Made by a program: the position numbers and the translations under genes. This document shows, in pieces, positions 8,124 to 17,743 of a stretch of 64,000 nt of DNA. The notes under the pieces are model-generated. The model worked only from the letters and a program-made list of their open reading frames with translations. It searched no databases and was not told the DNA's origin. Each line of letters begins with the position of its first letter. Within the stretch, counting starts at the first letter, position 1. This DNA comes from Chitinophaga pinensis DSM 2588 (lineage in GTDB: Bacteria > Bacteroidota > Bacteroidia > Chitinophagales > Chitinophagaceae), in assembly GCF_000024005.1 (NCBI RefSeq), contig NC_013132.1, positions 1,488,001 through 1,552,000 of the forward strand, given 5' to 3'.

Positions 8124-9152
8124 TCAGAATAATAACCCTGGACCGCTTCCGCCCCTTGGCGCTTTACCAAGATGTATATAGGCTTTCTCTGTTACTTCCC
8201 TGCCTCTTGGCGTACGTTTGATAAAACCTTCCTGTATAAGGAACGGTTCGTATACTTCTTCCAGCGTACCTGATTCTTCACCTACTGCTGTAGCGATGGT
8301 GGTAATACCTACAGGGCCACCTTTAAAATTTTCAATGATCACCTGCAGTATACGGTTGTCCATTTCGTCCAGTCCGTATTCATCTACATTCAGGGCTTTC
8401 AGACTGAATTGCGCTATTTCCAGGTCGATGGTACCATTCCCCATTACCTGTGCGAAATCACGTACACGTCTGAGTAATCCGTTTGCGATACGAGGAGTAC
8501 CACGGGAACGGCGGGCTATTTCCATGGCTGCATCTGAAGTGATCTTTGTATGTAGTATATCGGAGGCTCTCCAGATGATTTTCTGCAGTGTGGCTGCGTT
8601 ATAGTATTCCAGTCTTGATTTGATACCAAAACGGGACAGGAGCGGAGCTGTCAGCAAACCCGAACGCGTAGTAGCCCCGATCAGTGTGAAAGGATGCAGG
8701 GTAATCTGTATGGAACGGGCACTGGGGCCTGTGTCAATCATGATGTCAATGCGGTAGTCTTCCATGGCAGAATACAGGTATTCTTCCACTACAGTACTGA
8801 GCCGGTGTATTTCATCGATGAAGAGCACGTCTTTATCTTCCAGGTTAGTGAGCAGGCCCGCGAGATCGCCGGGTTTTTCTATAACAGGTCCGGAGGTCTC
8901 TTTGATGTTTACCCCCATTTCGTTAGCCACGATGCGGGACAGGGTCGTTTTACCCAGTCCGGGAGGTCCATGGAACAGGATATGATCCAGTGCTTCCCCT
9001 CTCATCTTGGCGGCCTTGATAAAAATCTTCAGGTTCTCGATGATCTGGTCCTGCCCGGAGAAATCTACGATCTCCCGGGGCCGGATACTATTCTCAAATT
9101 CCTTTTCTGCCGCACTCTGGCGGTGTTCATCTGGTCTTATCGGATTAGACAT
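8124..9152 (-). CDS. ruvB: Holliday junction branch-migration helicase RuvB
   Basis: RuvB is the hexameric AAA+ motor that, with RuvA, drives branch migration. The start at 9150-9152 ([10 protein letters not shown]) is chosen over an ATG 39 bp upstream because family members begin close to this point. The 342-residue protein shows the [16 protein letters not shown]-terminus, Walker [13 protein letters not shown], Walker [10 protein letters not shown], a sensor region [18 protein letters not shown], and the C-terminal winged helix ending [17 protein letters not shown]. Transcribed alone on the minus strand, divergent from the M28 peptidase gene. Confidence 0.97.
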   Translation of the reverse strand: MSNPIRPDEHRQSAAEKEFENSIRPREIVDFSGQDQIIENLKIFIKAAKMRGEALDHILFHGPPGLGKTTLSRIVANEMGVNIKETSGPVIEKPGDLAGLLTNLEDKDVLFIDEIHRLSTVVEEYLYSAMEDYRIDIMIDTGPSARSIQITLHPFTLIGATTRSGLLTAPLLSRFGIKSRLEYYNAATLQKIIWRASDILHTKITSDAAMEIARRSRGTPRIANGLLRRVRDFAQVMGNGTIDLEIAQFSLKALNVDEYGLDEMDNRILQVIIENFKGGPVGITTIATAVGEESGTLEEVYEPFLIQEGFIKRTPRGREVTEKAYIHLGKAPRGGSGPGLLF

Positions 9153-9266
9153 ATCGGGGTGAAAGTTACCAAAAATATTAGCTGTCCCCATACTCCCGGT
9201 ACCGCTTTGTTTGCTATATTGTATATATTGAACCCAAAATCAACCGTAACCCGGAAAGGTCACAAC

Positions 9267-10571
9267 ATGAGAAAACACTTTATAACACTACCTGCACTAT
9301 GCCTGGCTGCCCTGTTTGCTCAGGGACAGCAAATAAAGAAAGCGGAGGTGAAACGTATCCTGTCAACTTTAGCGGCAGACGATATGGAAGGCCGCGAAAC
9401 GTTTAAATCGGGTGCGGAAAAAGCCGCTGTATTCCTGGAAAAAGAGTTCGCTAACGCAGGATTACAACCGCTGCAGGGAGATAATGATTTCAGACAGTCC
9501 TTTTTCCAGTTTGATACCAAACCTGTACGCCAGGACCTGATCCTGAACGGACAACCGGTATCCAGCAGCCGCACGTTTATAGCCGGTGTGGAAAGCAGTA
9601 TCAAATGGACGCAGGATACTAAACTGGAGGTAGCTACAATTGGCGCTGCTGATAATTTTGACAGCAAAGTAAGAGAACTGAGACGTAACAGCACACAGCC
9701 GACAATCGTATGGGTAGATAATTCACACAGTGAGAAATTCGGACTGTATTACAAAGGCTTACAGGAACACGGCGCTCCTAAAACGGACAGTTCAGTGACC
9801 GTAGCGTTTATATTGAAAAACGCGACTGACAGCGATATTGACAGCTGGTCACTGGACGCAAAACAGGAAGTAACCCGTTTACCACTCTGCAATATTGCAG
9901 GCATGATCAAGGGAAGTGGTAAACCTGATGAATATGTAATATTCTCTGGTCACTATGATCATATCGGTATCCTGCCGCCGGTAGAACAGGACAGTATTGC
10001 TAATGGCGCGGATGATGATGCAAGCGGTGTAACAGCCGTATTGTTACTGGCAAAATACTTCAAAGCACATCCGCCGGTACGCAGCATTCTGTTTGTTGCG
10101 TTTACAGGAGAAGAGATCGGAGGATATGGTTCCCGCTATTTTTCCCGTCAACTGGACCCTGAAAAGGTTGTTGCCATGTTCAACATCGAAATGATCGGTA
10201 AGGAGTCTAAATTCGGTAAAAACAGTGCTTTTATCACAGGATATGAGCGTTCCAGTTTTGGCGAGATACTGGCTAAAAACCTGGCTTCTTCCAAATTCCG
10301 TTTCCATCCTGATCCTTATCCGGAACAGCAGCTGTTCTATCGTTCAGACAATGCCACACTGGCAAGACTGGGCGTTCCTGCACATACAATTTCTACAACA
10401 CAGATTGATAAAGACACGCTCTATCACAGTGTAAATGATGAAATGGAAAGCATGGATCTGGACAATATCACCAGCATCATACAGGCAATTGCCACCAGCG
10501 CAACCTCCATCGTAGAGGGTAAGGATACCCCTTCCCGTATTGACAAGGCGACTGTCAGCAACCGCAGATAG
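9267..10571 (+). CDS. Secreted M28-family zinc metallopeptidase
   Basis: A 434-residue exported peptidase beginning MRKHFITLPALCLAALFAQGQQ, a signal peptide of about 20 residues. The open frame extends 570 bp further upstream, but that part is antisense to ruvB and is not coding. M28 metal ligands are visible in FSGHYDHIG (His), NGADDDASGV (bridging Asp), FTGEEIGGYGS (catalytic Glu plus ligand) and a late VPAHTISTT His. The protein is an aminopeptidase-like enzyme acting in the periplasm or outside. It ends 3 bp from the convergent M23 gene. Confidence 0.9.
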   Translation: MRKHFITLPALCLAALFAQGQQIKKAEVKRILSTLAADDMEGRETFKSGAEKAAVFLEKEFANAGLQPLQGDNDFRQSFFQFDTKPVRQDLILNGQPVSSSRTFIAGVESSIKWTQDTKLEVATIGAADNFDSKVRELRRNSTQPTIVWVDNSHSEKFGLYYKGLQEHGAPKTDSSVTVAFILKNATDSDIDSWSLDAKQEVTRLPLCNIAGMIKGSGKPDEYVIFSGHYDHIGILPPVEQDSIANGADDDASGVTAVLLLAKYFKAHPPVRSILFVAFTGEEIGGYGSRYFSRQLDPEKVVAMFNIEMIGKESKFGKNSAFITGYERSSFGEILAKNLASSKFRFHPDPYPEQQLFYRSDNATLARLGVPAHTISTTQIDKDTLYHSVNDEMESMDLDNITSIIQAIATSATSIVEGKDTPSRIDKATVSNRR

Positions 10572-10574
10572 TGC

Positions 10575-11249
10575 TTATGGCATGAATTGGAGGATCAGGT
10601 CTGGATCAGGACAGTTAGCGAGATATTGTGCTTTTTCACTGTAGCGGCATACACCGGGATAATCACCTTTATTCCCTTCCATATCAGTGATGATCTGGAA
10701 ATGCAGGTGAGGAGGCCAGTGACCGTTTTCCGGAATATCTCCGAAATGAGCGATCAGTTGTCCGGCAGCTACTCGCATCCCTTCCTGCAAACCTTCCAGG
10801 TCTTTGAGCGAAAGATGACCATACAGCGTGTGAAAGGTGTGTCCTTCCAGCTGATGCTGCAGGATGATGGTCGCGCCATAGTCGCCGTGTACATCGTTAA
10901 AACGGAAGCTGTGGACAGTGCCGTCCAGGGGAGCGAAGACATAGGTGTTAACCGGTCCCCAGATATCGATGCCCAGGTGCAGGCGGCGGGGTTCTTCACC
11001 GGTAGAGAAATGTTCGCTGCGGGCATAGATCGTACGGTGTTCTGCATAACCGCCGATACCAAACGTACAGTCGTGGTCTTCCAGCAGTTGATTGACATAA
11101 GCAGTGAACCGATCTGTATTATCAAGTATTTCAGGTGTAATAGAAGTATTCCGGTCGGTGAAGTCCATCAGCAGTAACCTGTCGATTTCCGGATCGAGCA
11201 GAACGACGGGCTGAAAAGGCTGATAATGCGCTAATATCTGTTCTAACAT
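10575..11249 (-). CDS. M23-family peptidase (LytM-like)
   Basis: A 224-residue protein with an M23 (lysostaphin/LytM-type) domain: the HLGIDIWGP motif supplies the His and Asp zinc ligands, HTLYGHLS the next His, and HLHFQI the last His pair. A catalytically complete domain is therefore present. No signal peptide is obvious at the N-terminus (MLEQILAHYQPFQPVVLL), so it may act in the cytoplasm or be exported otherwise; similar M23 domains occur fused to phosphotransferases and aminotransferases. Tail-to-tail with the M28 gene. Confidence 0.82.
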   Translation of the reverse strand: MLEQILAHYQPFQPVVLLDPEIDRLLLMDFTDRNTSITPEILDNTDRFTAYVNQLLEDHDCTFGIGGYAEHRTIYARSEHFSTGEEPRRLHLGIDIWGPVNTYVFAPLDGTVHSFRFNDVHGDYGATIILQHQLEGHTFHTLYGHLSLKDLEGLQEGMRVAAGQLIAHFGDIPENGHWPPHLHFQIITDMEGNKGDYPGVCRYSEKAQYLANCPDPDLILQFMP

Positions 11250-11307
11250 TCAAAAAGGTTGAGACGGGAAAAATACGTAAATTCCCAGTAAATAAAGGGT
11301 CATCCGG

Positions 11308-11384
11308 TACTTTGACTATAGTTATCCCTCGCTGATGCTGCGATAAAAAGGGAGCACTAACGAAGGATAACCATAGTCAAAGTA
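11308..11384. repeat. Long imperfect inverted repeat
   Basis: A 20-bp arm at 11308-11327 is the reverse complement of 11365-11384 with one mismatch. Pairing continues inward with interruptions (for example TGCT near 11336-11339 with AGCA near 11353-11356), giving a hairpin about 77 nt long. No T-run follows, so it is not a simple terminator. It could be a small mobile repeat (REP- or MITE-like), a structured RNA or a protein-binding cruciform. Confidence 0.6.
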
Positions 11385-11413
11385 TAGACAAACCGATAAG
11401 AAACTTAGAGGCA

Positions 11414-11458
11414 TAAAAAAAAGGAGCGCTCCATCTTGTGATGGAGCGCTCCTTTTTT
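11414..11458. terminator. Strong bidirectional terminator after leuS
   Basis: A 13-bp stem (GGAGCGCTCCATC at 11423-11435 with its complement at 11440-11452, loop TTGT) is flanked by A8 on the left and T6 on the right. It ends minus-strand leuS transcription and could also stop plus-strand reads. Confidence 0.92.
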
Positions 11459-11471
11459 ATTTCAGACAGTA

Positions 11472-14240
11472 TTAGACAACCAGGTTGATCATTCTGCCTT
11501 TTACGATCACGATTTTCTTAACTGGTTTACCATCAATCCATTTCTGGACAGCTTCGTTTTCCAGTACTTCTTTTTCGATAGCAGCATTATCAGCATCCAG
11601 CGGGAAGCTCAGTTCGGTACGTGTTTTACCGTTCACAGCTATCGGATAAGTAAATGCGCTTTCTTTTGTGTATTTCTCGTCGAATACCGGATATGGTGTA
11701 TCCAGGATACTGGTTGTATTACCCAGCAGGTGCCACAGTTCCTCTGCAATGTGTGGTGCATAAGGCGCCAGTAATATGAGTACCGGTTCCAGTACGCTAC
11801 GCTTGTTACATTTCAGGCTGCTCAGCTCATTGACACAGATCATGAACTGGCTGACAGCGGTATTGTAAGAGAAGTTTTCAGTATCTGCATCAATCTTCTG
11901 AATAGTCTTGTGCAGCGCTTTCAGTTCTTCAGGGGTAGCCGCATCATTGTTGACGATAATGCCTTTCTGCTCGTCAGCGAAGAGACGCCACAGTTTCTTC
12001 AGGAAGCGGTGCACACCCTCGATACCTTTGGTATCCCATGGTTTAGACTGCTCTACCGGACCGAGGAACATTTCGTACATACGGAAGGTATCCGCACCGA
12101 ATTTCTCTACGACATCATCCGGGTTTACGGTGTTGTACTTTCCTTTACTCATTTTTTCAAGGACTACACCACAGATATATTTACCGTCTTCCAGGATAAA
12201 TTCTGCGTCTTTATTGGCCGGACGCCAGTTCTTAAACGCTTGTATATCCAGTTCCAGGCCGTCTACGATATTCACATCAGTATGCAGTTCGTCTGTTTCG
12301 TACTGATCTTTCAGACCATGAGAAACATAGGTATTTGTGCCACGCAGGCGGTATACCATACGGGAACTACCACCGATCATACCCTGATTGATCAGCTTTT
12401 TATAAGGTTCCTGGAAACCTATATAACCGAGGTCATACAGGGCTTTGGTCCACATACGGGAGTACAGCAGGTGACCAACTGCGTGTTCGGTACCACCAAC
12501 GTATACATCCACCTGATTCCAGTAATCAGTCGCAGCACGGTCAGCAAATACTTCCGCGTTTTTAGGATCTGTATAACGCAGGAAGTACCAGCTGCTACCT
12601 GCATAACCAGGCATGGTGTTGGTTTCTCTTCTGGTGTTTGCGTCTATGTTTACCCAGTCGGTGATATTTGCCAGCGGACCTTCACCTTCTTCCCCTGGTT
12701 TATAGTTTTCTACGTGAGGCAGGGTAACCGGTAATTCTTTTTCATCCAGCGCGTAAGGCGTACCGTCTTTATACACGATAGGGAATGGCTCACCCCAGTA
12801 ACGCTGGCGACTGAAGCCGGAATCCCTCATCTTGTAATTGATCTGGCGTTTGCCTATACCCATTGCTTCCACTTTATCGATCACTACATCCATGGCATCC
12901 CGCATGTTCATACCATCCAGGAAATCACTGTTCTGGAGAGTAGCATCTTTGGTAGCATTGGCGTCTTCACCGTTGAAGGCGTCGCCGATGATATTGGTAA
13001 TGTGGATATCGAAGTGTTTGGCAAAGTTGAAATCACGCTGGTCGCCACACGGTACGGCCATGATAGCACCGGTACCGTAGCCTGCCAGTACGTATTCAGA
13101 GATCCACACCGGGATGCGCTGGCCGTTGAACGGATTGAGCACATAAGCGCCGGTGAAGCAACCGGTAATCTGTTTTACTTCTGCCATACGCTCTCTTTCG
13201 GAGCGGCTCTGTACATAATCCAGGTATTTCTCTACGTCTTCTTTTTTATCAGCGGTGGTAATGAGTGATACGAGATCATGCTCAGGGGCCAGTACCATAA
13301 AGTCCACACCGAAGATGGTGTCAGGACGGGTGGTATATACGGTAACTCCTGCATTTTCAACGCCATCGATCTGGAAGGTGATCTCAGCACCCTGGCTCTT
13401 ACCGATCCAGTTACGCTGCATTTCCTTCATTGCGTCGCTGAAGGAAACTGTTTCCAGTCCTTCCAGCAGGCGGTTAGCATACTCGGTAATACGCAGGAAC
13501 CACTGTCTCATTTTCTTTTTGACAACGGGGAATCCACCACGCTCGCTGACGCCGTTGATCACCTCGTCATTCGCCAGTACGGTACCCAGTGCTGCGCACC
13601 AGTTTACTTCTGCGAAGGCCAGGAAAGCCAGGCGGTAGTGCATGAGTATTTCACGCTGACGTACTTCGGAGAACTCTTTCCATTCCTCAGCGGTGAATTT
13701 AATATAGCGATCACCAGGACATTCATGGGCAGCATTACCTGACTGTTCAAAGATGCTGATCAGTGTGGAGATCCTTTCTGCTTTCTGAAGAGAGCGGTTA
13801 AACCAGCTGTCGAACAGTTGGAGGAAGATCCACTGTGTCCATTTATAATAGTCCGGGTCGCTGGTTTTTATCTCTCGTTCCCAGTCAAAGGAGAATCCGA
13901 TGTTATCCAGCTGCCTGCGGAAGGAAGCCAGGTTATTGGCAGTGGTCACTGCCGGATGCTGACCGGTTTCCAGTGCATATTGCTCTGCCGGCAGACCAAA
14001 GGCGTCCCAACCCATTGGGTGGAGCACGTTAAAGCCTTTTAGTCTTTTATAACGCGCATATATATCCGATGAAATATATCCAAGTGGATGGCCCACATGG
14101 AGTCCCGCTCCCGAAGGGTAGGGGAACATGTCCAGTACGTAACATTTGGGTTTGGGGCTATTGTTGCTGACCTGATAGGCTTTCGTTTCTACCCAGCGTG
14201 CCTGCCACTTTTTCTCAATCGCCCTGAAATTGTATTCCAT
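11472..14240 (-). CDS. leuS: Leucine-tRNA ligase
   Basis: Class I aminoacyl-tRNA synthetase that charges tRNA-Leu. The start at 14238-14240 (MEYNFRAIEKKWQARW) matches the family; an ATG 54 bp further upstream is not conserved-looking. The 922-residue protein has the HIGH motif as HVGHPLGY, the CP1 editing domain (TTRPDTIFGVDFMVLAPEH, GTGAIMAVPCGDQRDF), the AGSSWYFLRYTDP segment and a KMSKS loop reading EKMSKGKYN, where the final Ser is Gly as in several bacterial LeuRS. The C-terminal domain runs to KKIVIVKGRMINLVV. Monocistronic, ended by a strong terminator. Confidence 0.98.
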   Translation of the reverse strand: MEYNFRAIEKKWQARWVETKAYQVSNNSPKPKCYVLDMFPYPSGAGLHVGHPLGYISSDIYARYKRLKGFNVLHPMGWDAFGLPAEQYALETGQHPAVTTANNLASFRRQLDNIGFSFDWEREIKTSDPDYYKWTQWIFLQLFDSWFNRSLQKAERISTLISIFEQSGNAAHECPGDRYIKFTAEEWKEFSEVRQREILMHYRLAFLAFAEVNWCAALGTVLANDEVINGVSERGGFPVVKKKMRQWFLRITEYANRLLEGLETVSFSDAMKEMQRNWIGKSQGAEITFQIDGVENAGVTVYTTRPDTIFGVDFMVLAPEHDLVSLITTADKKEDVEKYLDYVQSRSERERMAEVKQITGCFTGAYVLNPFNGQRIPVWISEYVLAGYGTGAIMAVPCGDQRDFNFAKHFDIHITNIIGDAFNGEDANATKDATLQNSDFLDGMNMRDAMDVVIDKVEAMGIGKRQINYKMRDSGFSRQRYWGEPFPIVYKDGTPYALDEKELPVTLPHVENYKPGEEGEGPLANITDWVNIDANTRRETNTMPGYAGSSWYFLRYTDPKNAEVFADRAATDYWNQVDVYVGGTEHAVGHLLYSRMWTKALYDLGYIGFQEPYKKLINQGMIGGSSRMVYRLRGTNTYVSHGLKDQYETDELHTDVNIVDGLELDIQAFKNWRPANKDAEFILEDGKYICGVVLEKMSKGKYNTVNPDDVVEKFGADTFRMYEMFLGPVEQSKPWDTKGIEGVHRFLKKLWRLFADEQKGIIVNNDAATPEELKALHKTIQKIDADTENFSYNTAVSQFMICVNELSSLKCNKRSVLEPVLILLAPYAPHIAEELWHLLGNTTSILDTPYPVFDEKYTKESAFTYPIAVNGKTRTELSFPLDADNAAIEKEVLENEAVQKWIDGKPVKKIVIVKGRMINLVV

Positions 14241-14379
14241 ATAATTAAATAATAATCTGTCTGTTCTGTCCATGAGTCGATTCAAGCTGCTCATGTATCA
14301 GCATAAAATAACGTTAAAGGATGACAAAAGTAAACATAACTCCTAATTTTTATTATTTTCGCCAATAAACGGTAGATTA

Positions 14380-15255
14380 ATGGCGCAGCAACCCGGCAAA
14401 TCATCATCAAAAAAATCTAAACCTTCCTATCTGTACTCTATTATTGGAGTGGCTCTTGTCCTGTTCCTGCTGGGAACATTGGGACTTATTGTCATTCATG
14501 CCAATAAACTGAGTGAGTTCTTTAAGGAAAGTATTGAGATACAGGTGATTCTAAGGGATAACGTGAAAGAGGACCAGGCCATTGCACTGCGTGATTCTAT
14601 TGCTTCCCGTCCCTACGTGAAGTCTATTGAATACGTTTCCAAGGAGATGGCTGCAGACCGTTTCAAGAAAGAATTCGGTGAGGATTTCATCACCCTCTTA
14701 CAATATAACCCTTTGTACGCAAGTATCAATATTAAAGGTAATGCTCCCTACGTGAACCCTGACAGCCTCCGTATTATCGAGGCAAATCTGTCACAGCAGA
14801 GCATTGTAAGAGAAATTTCTTATCAGCGCGGGCTGGTAAGCAAGCTGAATGAAAATGTTCGTAAGATCGGACTGGTGATACTCGGCATTTGTGTGCTGCT
14901 GGCACTGGTAGTGATCGTACTGATTGACAATACAATCCGCCTGGCGATGTTCAGCAACCGTTTCCTGATCAAAACCATGCAGATGGTAGGAGCGACCCGC
15001 TGGTTCATTGCCAAACCGTTCGATATCCGCAGTATTATCAATGGTGCTATCAGTGCACTGATGGCAATCGCTGGATTGATCGGTATTGTTTATTTTGCAG
15101 ACCAGCTGCTGCCTGAATTGGCAGGTATGAGGGACTATTTCATGATGGCTGTGCTTTTCATCGGGATGATCATTATAGGTATCTTTATCTCCCTGGTGAG
15201 TACACACCGCTCAGTAATGAAGTACCTGCGTCTGAAGCTGGATGACCTTTATTAA
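14380..15255 (+). CDS. ftsX: Cell-division ABC-transporter-like permease FtsX
   Basis: A 291-residue inner-membrane protein that, with the ATPase FtsE, links septal peptidoglycan hydrolase control to division. TM1 is at about residues 19-42, a periplasmic domain at about 43-160 (ESIEIQVILRDNV, ...YVKSIEYVSKEMAADRFKKEFGED split by short loops), then three more helices at about 163-185, 215-240 and 250-275. The FtsX core motif MQMVGATRWFIAKPF is present. ftsE is not adjacent, which is usual in Bacteroidota. The DUF3098 gene and uppP follow, a conserved envelope-biogenesis order. Confidence 0.93.
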   Translation: MAQQPGKSSSKKSKPSYLYSIIGVALVLFLLGTLGLIVIHANKLSEFFKESIEIQVILRDNVKEDQAIALRDSIASRPYVKSIEYVSKEMAADRFKKEFGEDFITLLQYNPLYASINIKGNAPYVNPDSLRIIEANLSQQSIVREISYQRGLVSKLNENVRKIGLVILGICVLLALVVIVLIDNTIRLAMFSNRFLIKTMQMVGATRWFIAKPFDIRSIINGAISALMAIAGLIGIVYFADQLLPELAGMRDYFMMAVLFIGMIIIGIFISLVSTHRSVMKYLRLKLDDLY

Positions 15256-15281
15256 ACTGATAATTACACCATACTACAGAT

Positions 15282-15548
15282 ATGAGTAAAGCAACTAAGA
15301 CAATCAATGTCGAGAAAACAGGCGTAGACGTCCGTGCTGTTTTTCCAAAAGAAAACTACAAGATCATGATTGCCGGACTGGCAGTGGTAGTAGTGGGCTT
15401 CCTGTTAATGATGGGTGGCAACAGCGATGATCCTAATACCTTCAAACCTGAAGAAGTATATAGCTTCCGCCGTATAACACTGGCTCCGATCGTTATCTTA
15501 CTGGGCCTGGTGGTAGAGATCTACGCGATCATGCGCAGACCTAAATAA
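15282..15548 (+). CDS. DUF3098 small membrane protein
   Basis: An 88-residue protein with two hydrophobic helices (about 29-46 and 63-80) and the DUF3098 signature GNSDDPNTFKPEEVYSFRR between them. It is regularly found between ftsX and uppP in Bacteroidota and probably works in the envelope, but no biochemical activity is known. It starts 26 bp after ftsX and is followed by a terminator, so ftsX-DUF3098 forms a two-gene unit. Confidence 0.88.
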   Translation: MSKATKTINVEKTGVDVRAVFPKENYKIMIAGLAVVVVGFLLMMGGNSDDPNTFKPEEVYSFRRITLAPIVILLGLVVEIYAIMRRPK

Positions 15549-15574
15549 GCAGTAAAAAGATATGATTTTCATAT

Positions 15575-15603
15575 GGCGATGACCAGTTCATCGCCTTTTT
15601 TTT
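15575..15603 (+). terminator. Rho-independent terminator after the DUF3098 gene
   Basis: GGCGATGA (15575-15582) and TCATCGCC (15588-15595) form an 8-bp stem followed by eight T. Confidence 0.9.
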
Positions 15604-15644
15604 GATAAACAAGCAACCTCAGAAATTAAAACCCGTTAATTGTC

Positions 15645-16445
15645 ATGGAACTCTGGCAGGCCATCATTATTGCAATTGTGGAAGGATTAACCGAATTTTT
15701 ACCTGTATCATCTACAGGACATATGGTAATCACCAGTGCATTGTTAAAGCTCAACAAAGACGAATTTACCAAGCTGTTCGAAGTATGTATCCAGTTAGGC
15801 GCTATCCTGGCGGTAGTGGTACTTTACTGGAAGAAATTCCTGGTATTTGATAAGAACCGGGTCAACTTTTATATTAAACTGGTAGTGGCAGTATTACCTG
15901 CATTGATTGTAGGTTACCTGTTTGCCGATAAAATTGACGCCCTGCTGGAAAGTCCGCTGGTCGTTGGGATTACATTACTCGTAGGCGGTGTTGTGCTGCT
16001 GTTTGTAGACAACTGGTTTACCAAACAAACCATCGAAAGGGATGAAGATATGAGCCTGTTTAAGGCTTTACGTATCGGTTTCTGGCAATGTGTGGCCATG
16101 ATACCCGGTGTAAGTCGCAGCGCAGCGACTATCATCGGCGGTATGCAGCAAAAGCTCACCCGCAACGTAGCGGCTGAATTTTCCTTCTTCCTCGCGGTAC
16201 CAACCATGGCAGCTGCTACAGGTTACAAACTGCTGAAAGGACGTGAATTGCTCATGTCCAATACAGAGAACCTGAAGCTTCTTCTGATCGGTAATGTCGT
16301 AGCGTTTGTAGTGGCAATGGTGGCGATCAAGTTTTTTATCAATGCTCTGAAAAAATACGGCTTCAGAGTATGGGGCTACTACCGTATCGTGGTAGGTATT
16401 GCTATCCTGGTGGCGATCGGCCTGGGATATAAATTATCTGTGTAA
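15645..16445 (+). CDS. uppP: Undecaprenyl-diphosphatase (BacA/UppP)
   Basis: A 266-residue polytopic membrane enzyme that converts undecaprenyl diphosphate to the monophosphate, recycling the lipid carrier for cell-wall and O-antigen synthesis; family members give bacitracin resistance. The two catalytic signatures are clear: [14 protein letters not shown] at residues 13-26 and [13 protein letters not shown] at 154-166. The length is normal for the family. It has its own unit between two terminators but sits in the ftsX/DUF3098 envelope neighbourhood. Confidence 0.97.
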   Translation: MELWQAIIIAIVEGLTEFLPVSSTGHMVITSALLKLNKDEFTKLFEVCIQLGAILAVVVLYWKKFLVFDKNRVNFYIKLVVAVLPALIVGYLFADKIDALLESPLVVGITLLVGGVVLLFVDNWFTKQTIERDEDMSLFKALRIGFWQCVAMIPGVSRSAATIIGGMQQKLTRNVAAEFSFFLAVPTMAAATGYKLLKGRELLMSNTENLKLLLIGNVVAFVVAMVAIKFFINALKKYGFRVWGYYRIVVGIAILVAIGLGYKLSV

Positions 16446-16461
16446 TCGAAGCTTCACATAT

Positions 16462-16494
16462 AAGCCCTGTCATAACATGGCAGGGCTTTTTTTT
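16462..16494 (+). terminator. Rho-independent terminator after uppP
   Basis: A 12-bp stem (16462-16473 with 16477-16488, one G-U pair) and 3-nt loop, followed by eight T's in total counting the stem end. Confidence 0.9.
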
Positions 16495-16507
16495 CCTGTT
16501 TATATTT

Positions 16508-17743
16508 ATGAGAACGTTTATCCTGTATCTGTACTGTATGGCGGTGGCCTGTGTTGCTATCGCACAGCGAAATTATGTTCCTGCAACAATCATTACCCTG
16601 AAAAATGATTCCCTGAAAGGTTTTGTAGACTTCCGTGACTGGTATCAGGCCCCTACTTCCATCACTTTTAAGCAAAGCTTATCCGATGCGTCAGACCAGC
16701 ATTTTGGTCCTGGTGATATCAGTGGTTTCCGGATAGGAGACGCTATGGATGAGTATGTATCCCGTAAAGTAAAAATTGATGTCACCTATGAAGACTTTTC
16801 TGCACAAAGCGAAATGGGCGCCCGTGAAATACGGGATACACTTGTGTTCCTGCATAAGCTGGTTACTGGTCACTATAACCTGTATGAGTATATAGACAAG
16901 CATTCAAGAGCGCATTATATCTACGACGCAGCGCATGTTCCCGTGACCGAACTGGAGTTGATTAAAGCGTATGTGTATGGTACCAACAGAGAGGGAGTAT
17001 TTACTGACGAACGTTATAAACAACAGTTATCTGAATTATTTGCAGATGCGCCAGGAATTTCTCGTAAGAGCTTGACTGCTAATTATTCAGAGAAAAGCCT
17101 CTCCCGGCTTTTTATGGCTTATAATAAAGAAAAAAATCCCGCGACGGTTGCTACTCCCCTGAGCGAAAAGGGAAATGTGCGTTACCCGGTAACATTCGGA
17201 TTGATGGGAGGAATGTCCTTTAACAGCTTTAATTTCTATGGTTCGGCGCTTTTCACGAAAGGGAAATACCCTTCCTATAACAGTCCGATAGGAGGCATAT
17301 GGGCAAATGTTCCTTTAGGAAGGGCTGGCCGTAATTTTTCGATCGCATTTGAAGCTTTCTATAAAAGGATCAAAACGGCTACAAAAGTGGAGATCGGAGA
17401 TGACTACAAATTTGACTTCAGTTATTTACAGGTGAATACATTGGTTCGTTACACCTATCCTACTAAATCTGCTATCAGACCCTATGCGAACATCGGGATC
17501 GGGCATGGATTTATGATAAAAGAGACGGATAATGCGCGCAGATATTACTATAGACCTGAAGAGTGGATACAAGCAATCGAAAAGCTCCGTAAATACGAGC
17601 AGTCACTTGTAGGAGGCATCGGTGTTGATATTTACAGGTTCGGAATTGAAGCCAGGTATAATACCAGTAACGGATTCTCTAACTATGTGAGTGGTAAATC
17701 TGCGGTAAACAGCTTTCAGCTATTGGCAAGATTCACTTTTTAG
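16508..17743 (+). CDS. Exported protein of unknown function, likely outer-membrane beta-barrel
   Basis: A 411-residue protein with a signal peptide (about residues 1-19, ending VAIAQ). The N-terminal half begins YVPATIITLKNDSLKGFVDFRDWYQAP and is rich in strands. The C-terminal half from about residue 225 has alternating-strand segments ending in the aromatic FQLLARFTF, typical of outer-membrane barrels. No named domain is recognised. It starts only 20 bp after the uppP terminator and its stop overlaps the convergent alanine dehydrogenase gene by 4 bp. Confidence 0.75.
   Translation: MRTFILYLYCMAVACVAIAQRNYVPATIITLKNDSLKGFVDFRDWYQAPTSITFKQSLSDASDQHFGPGDISGFRIGDAMDEYVSRKVKIDVTYEDFSAQSEMGAREIRDTLVFLHKLVTGHYNLYEYIDKHSRAHYIYDAAHVPVTELELIKAYVYGTNREGVFTDERYKQQLSELFADAPGISRKSLTANYSEKSLSRLFMAYNKEKNPATVATPLSEKGNVRYPVTFGLMGGMSFNSFNFYGSALFTKGKYPSYNSPIGGIWANVPLGRAGRNFSIAFEAFYKRIKTATKVEIGDDYKFDFSYLQVNTLVRYTYPTKSAIRPYANIGIGHGFMIKETDNARRYYYRPEEWIQAIEKLRKYEQSLVGGIGVDIYRFGIEARYNTSNGFSNYVSGKSAVNSFQLLARFTF

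Noticed and set aside
8694..9266. Long upstream extension of the M28 peptidase reading frame
   Set aside because: It is antisense to ruvB, and the signal peptide starting at 9267 is a clear natural N-terminus.
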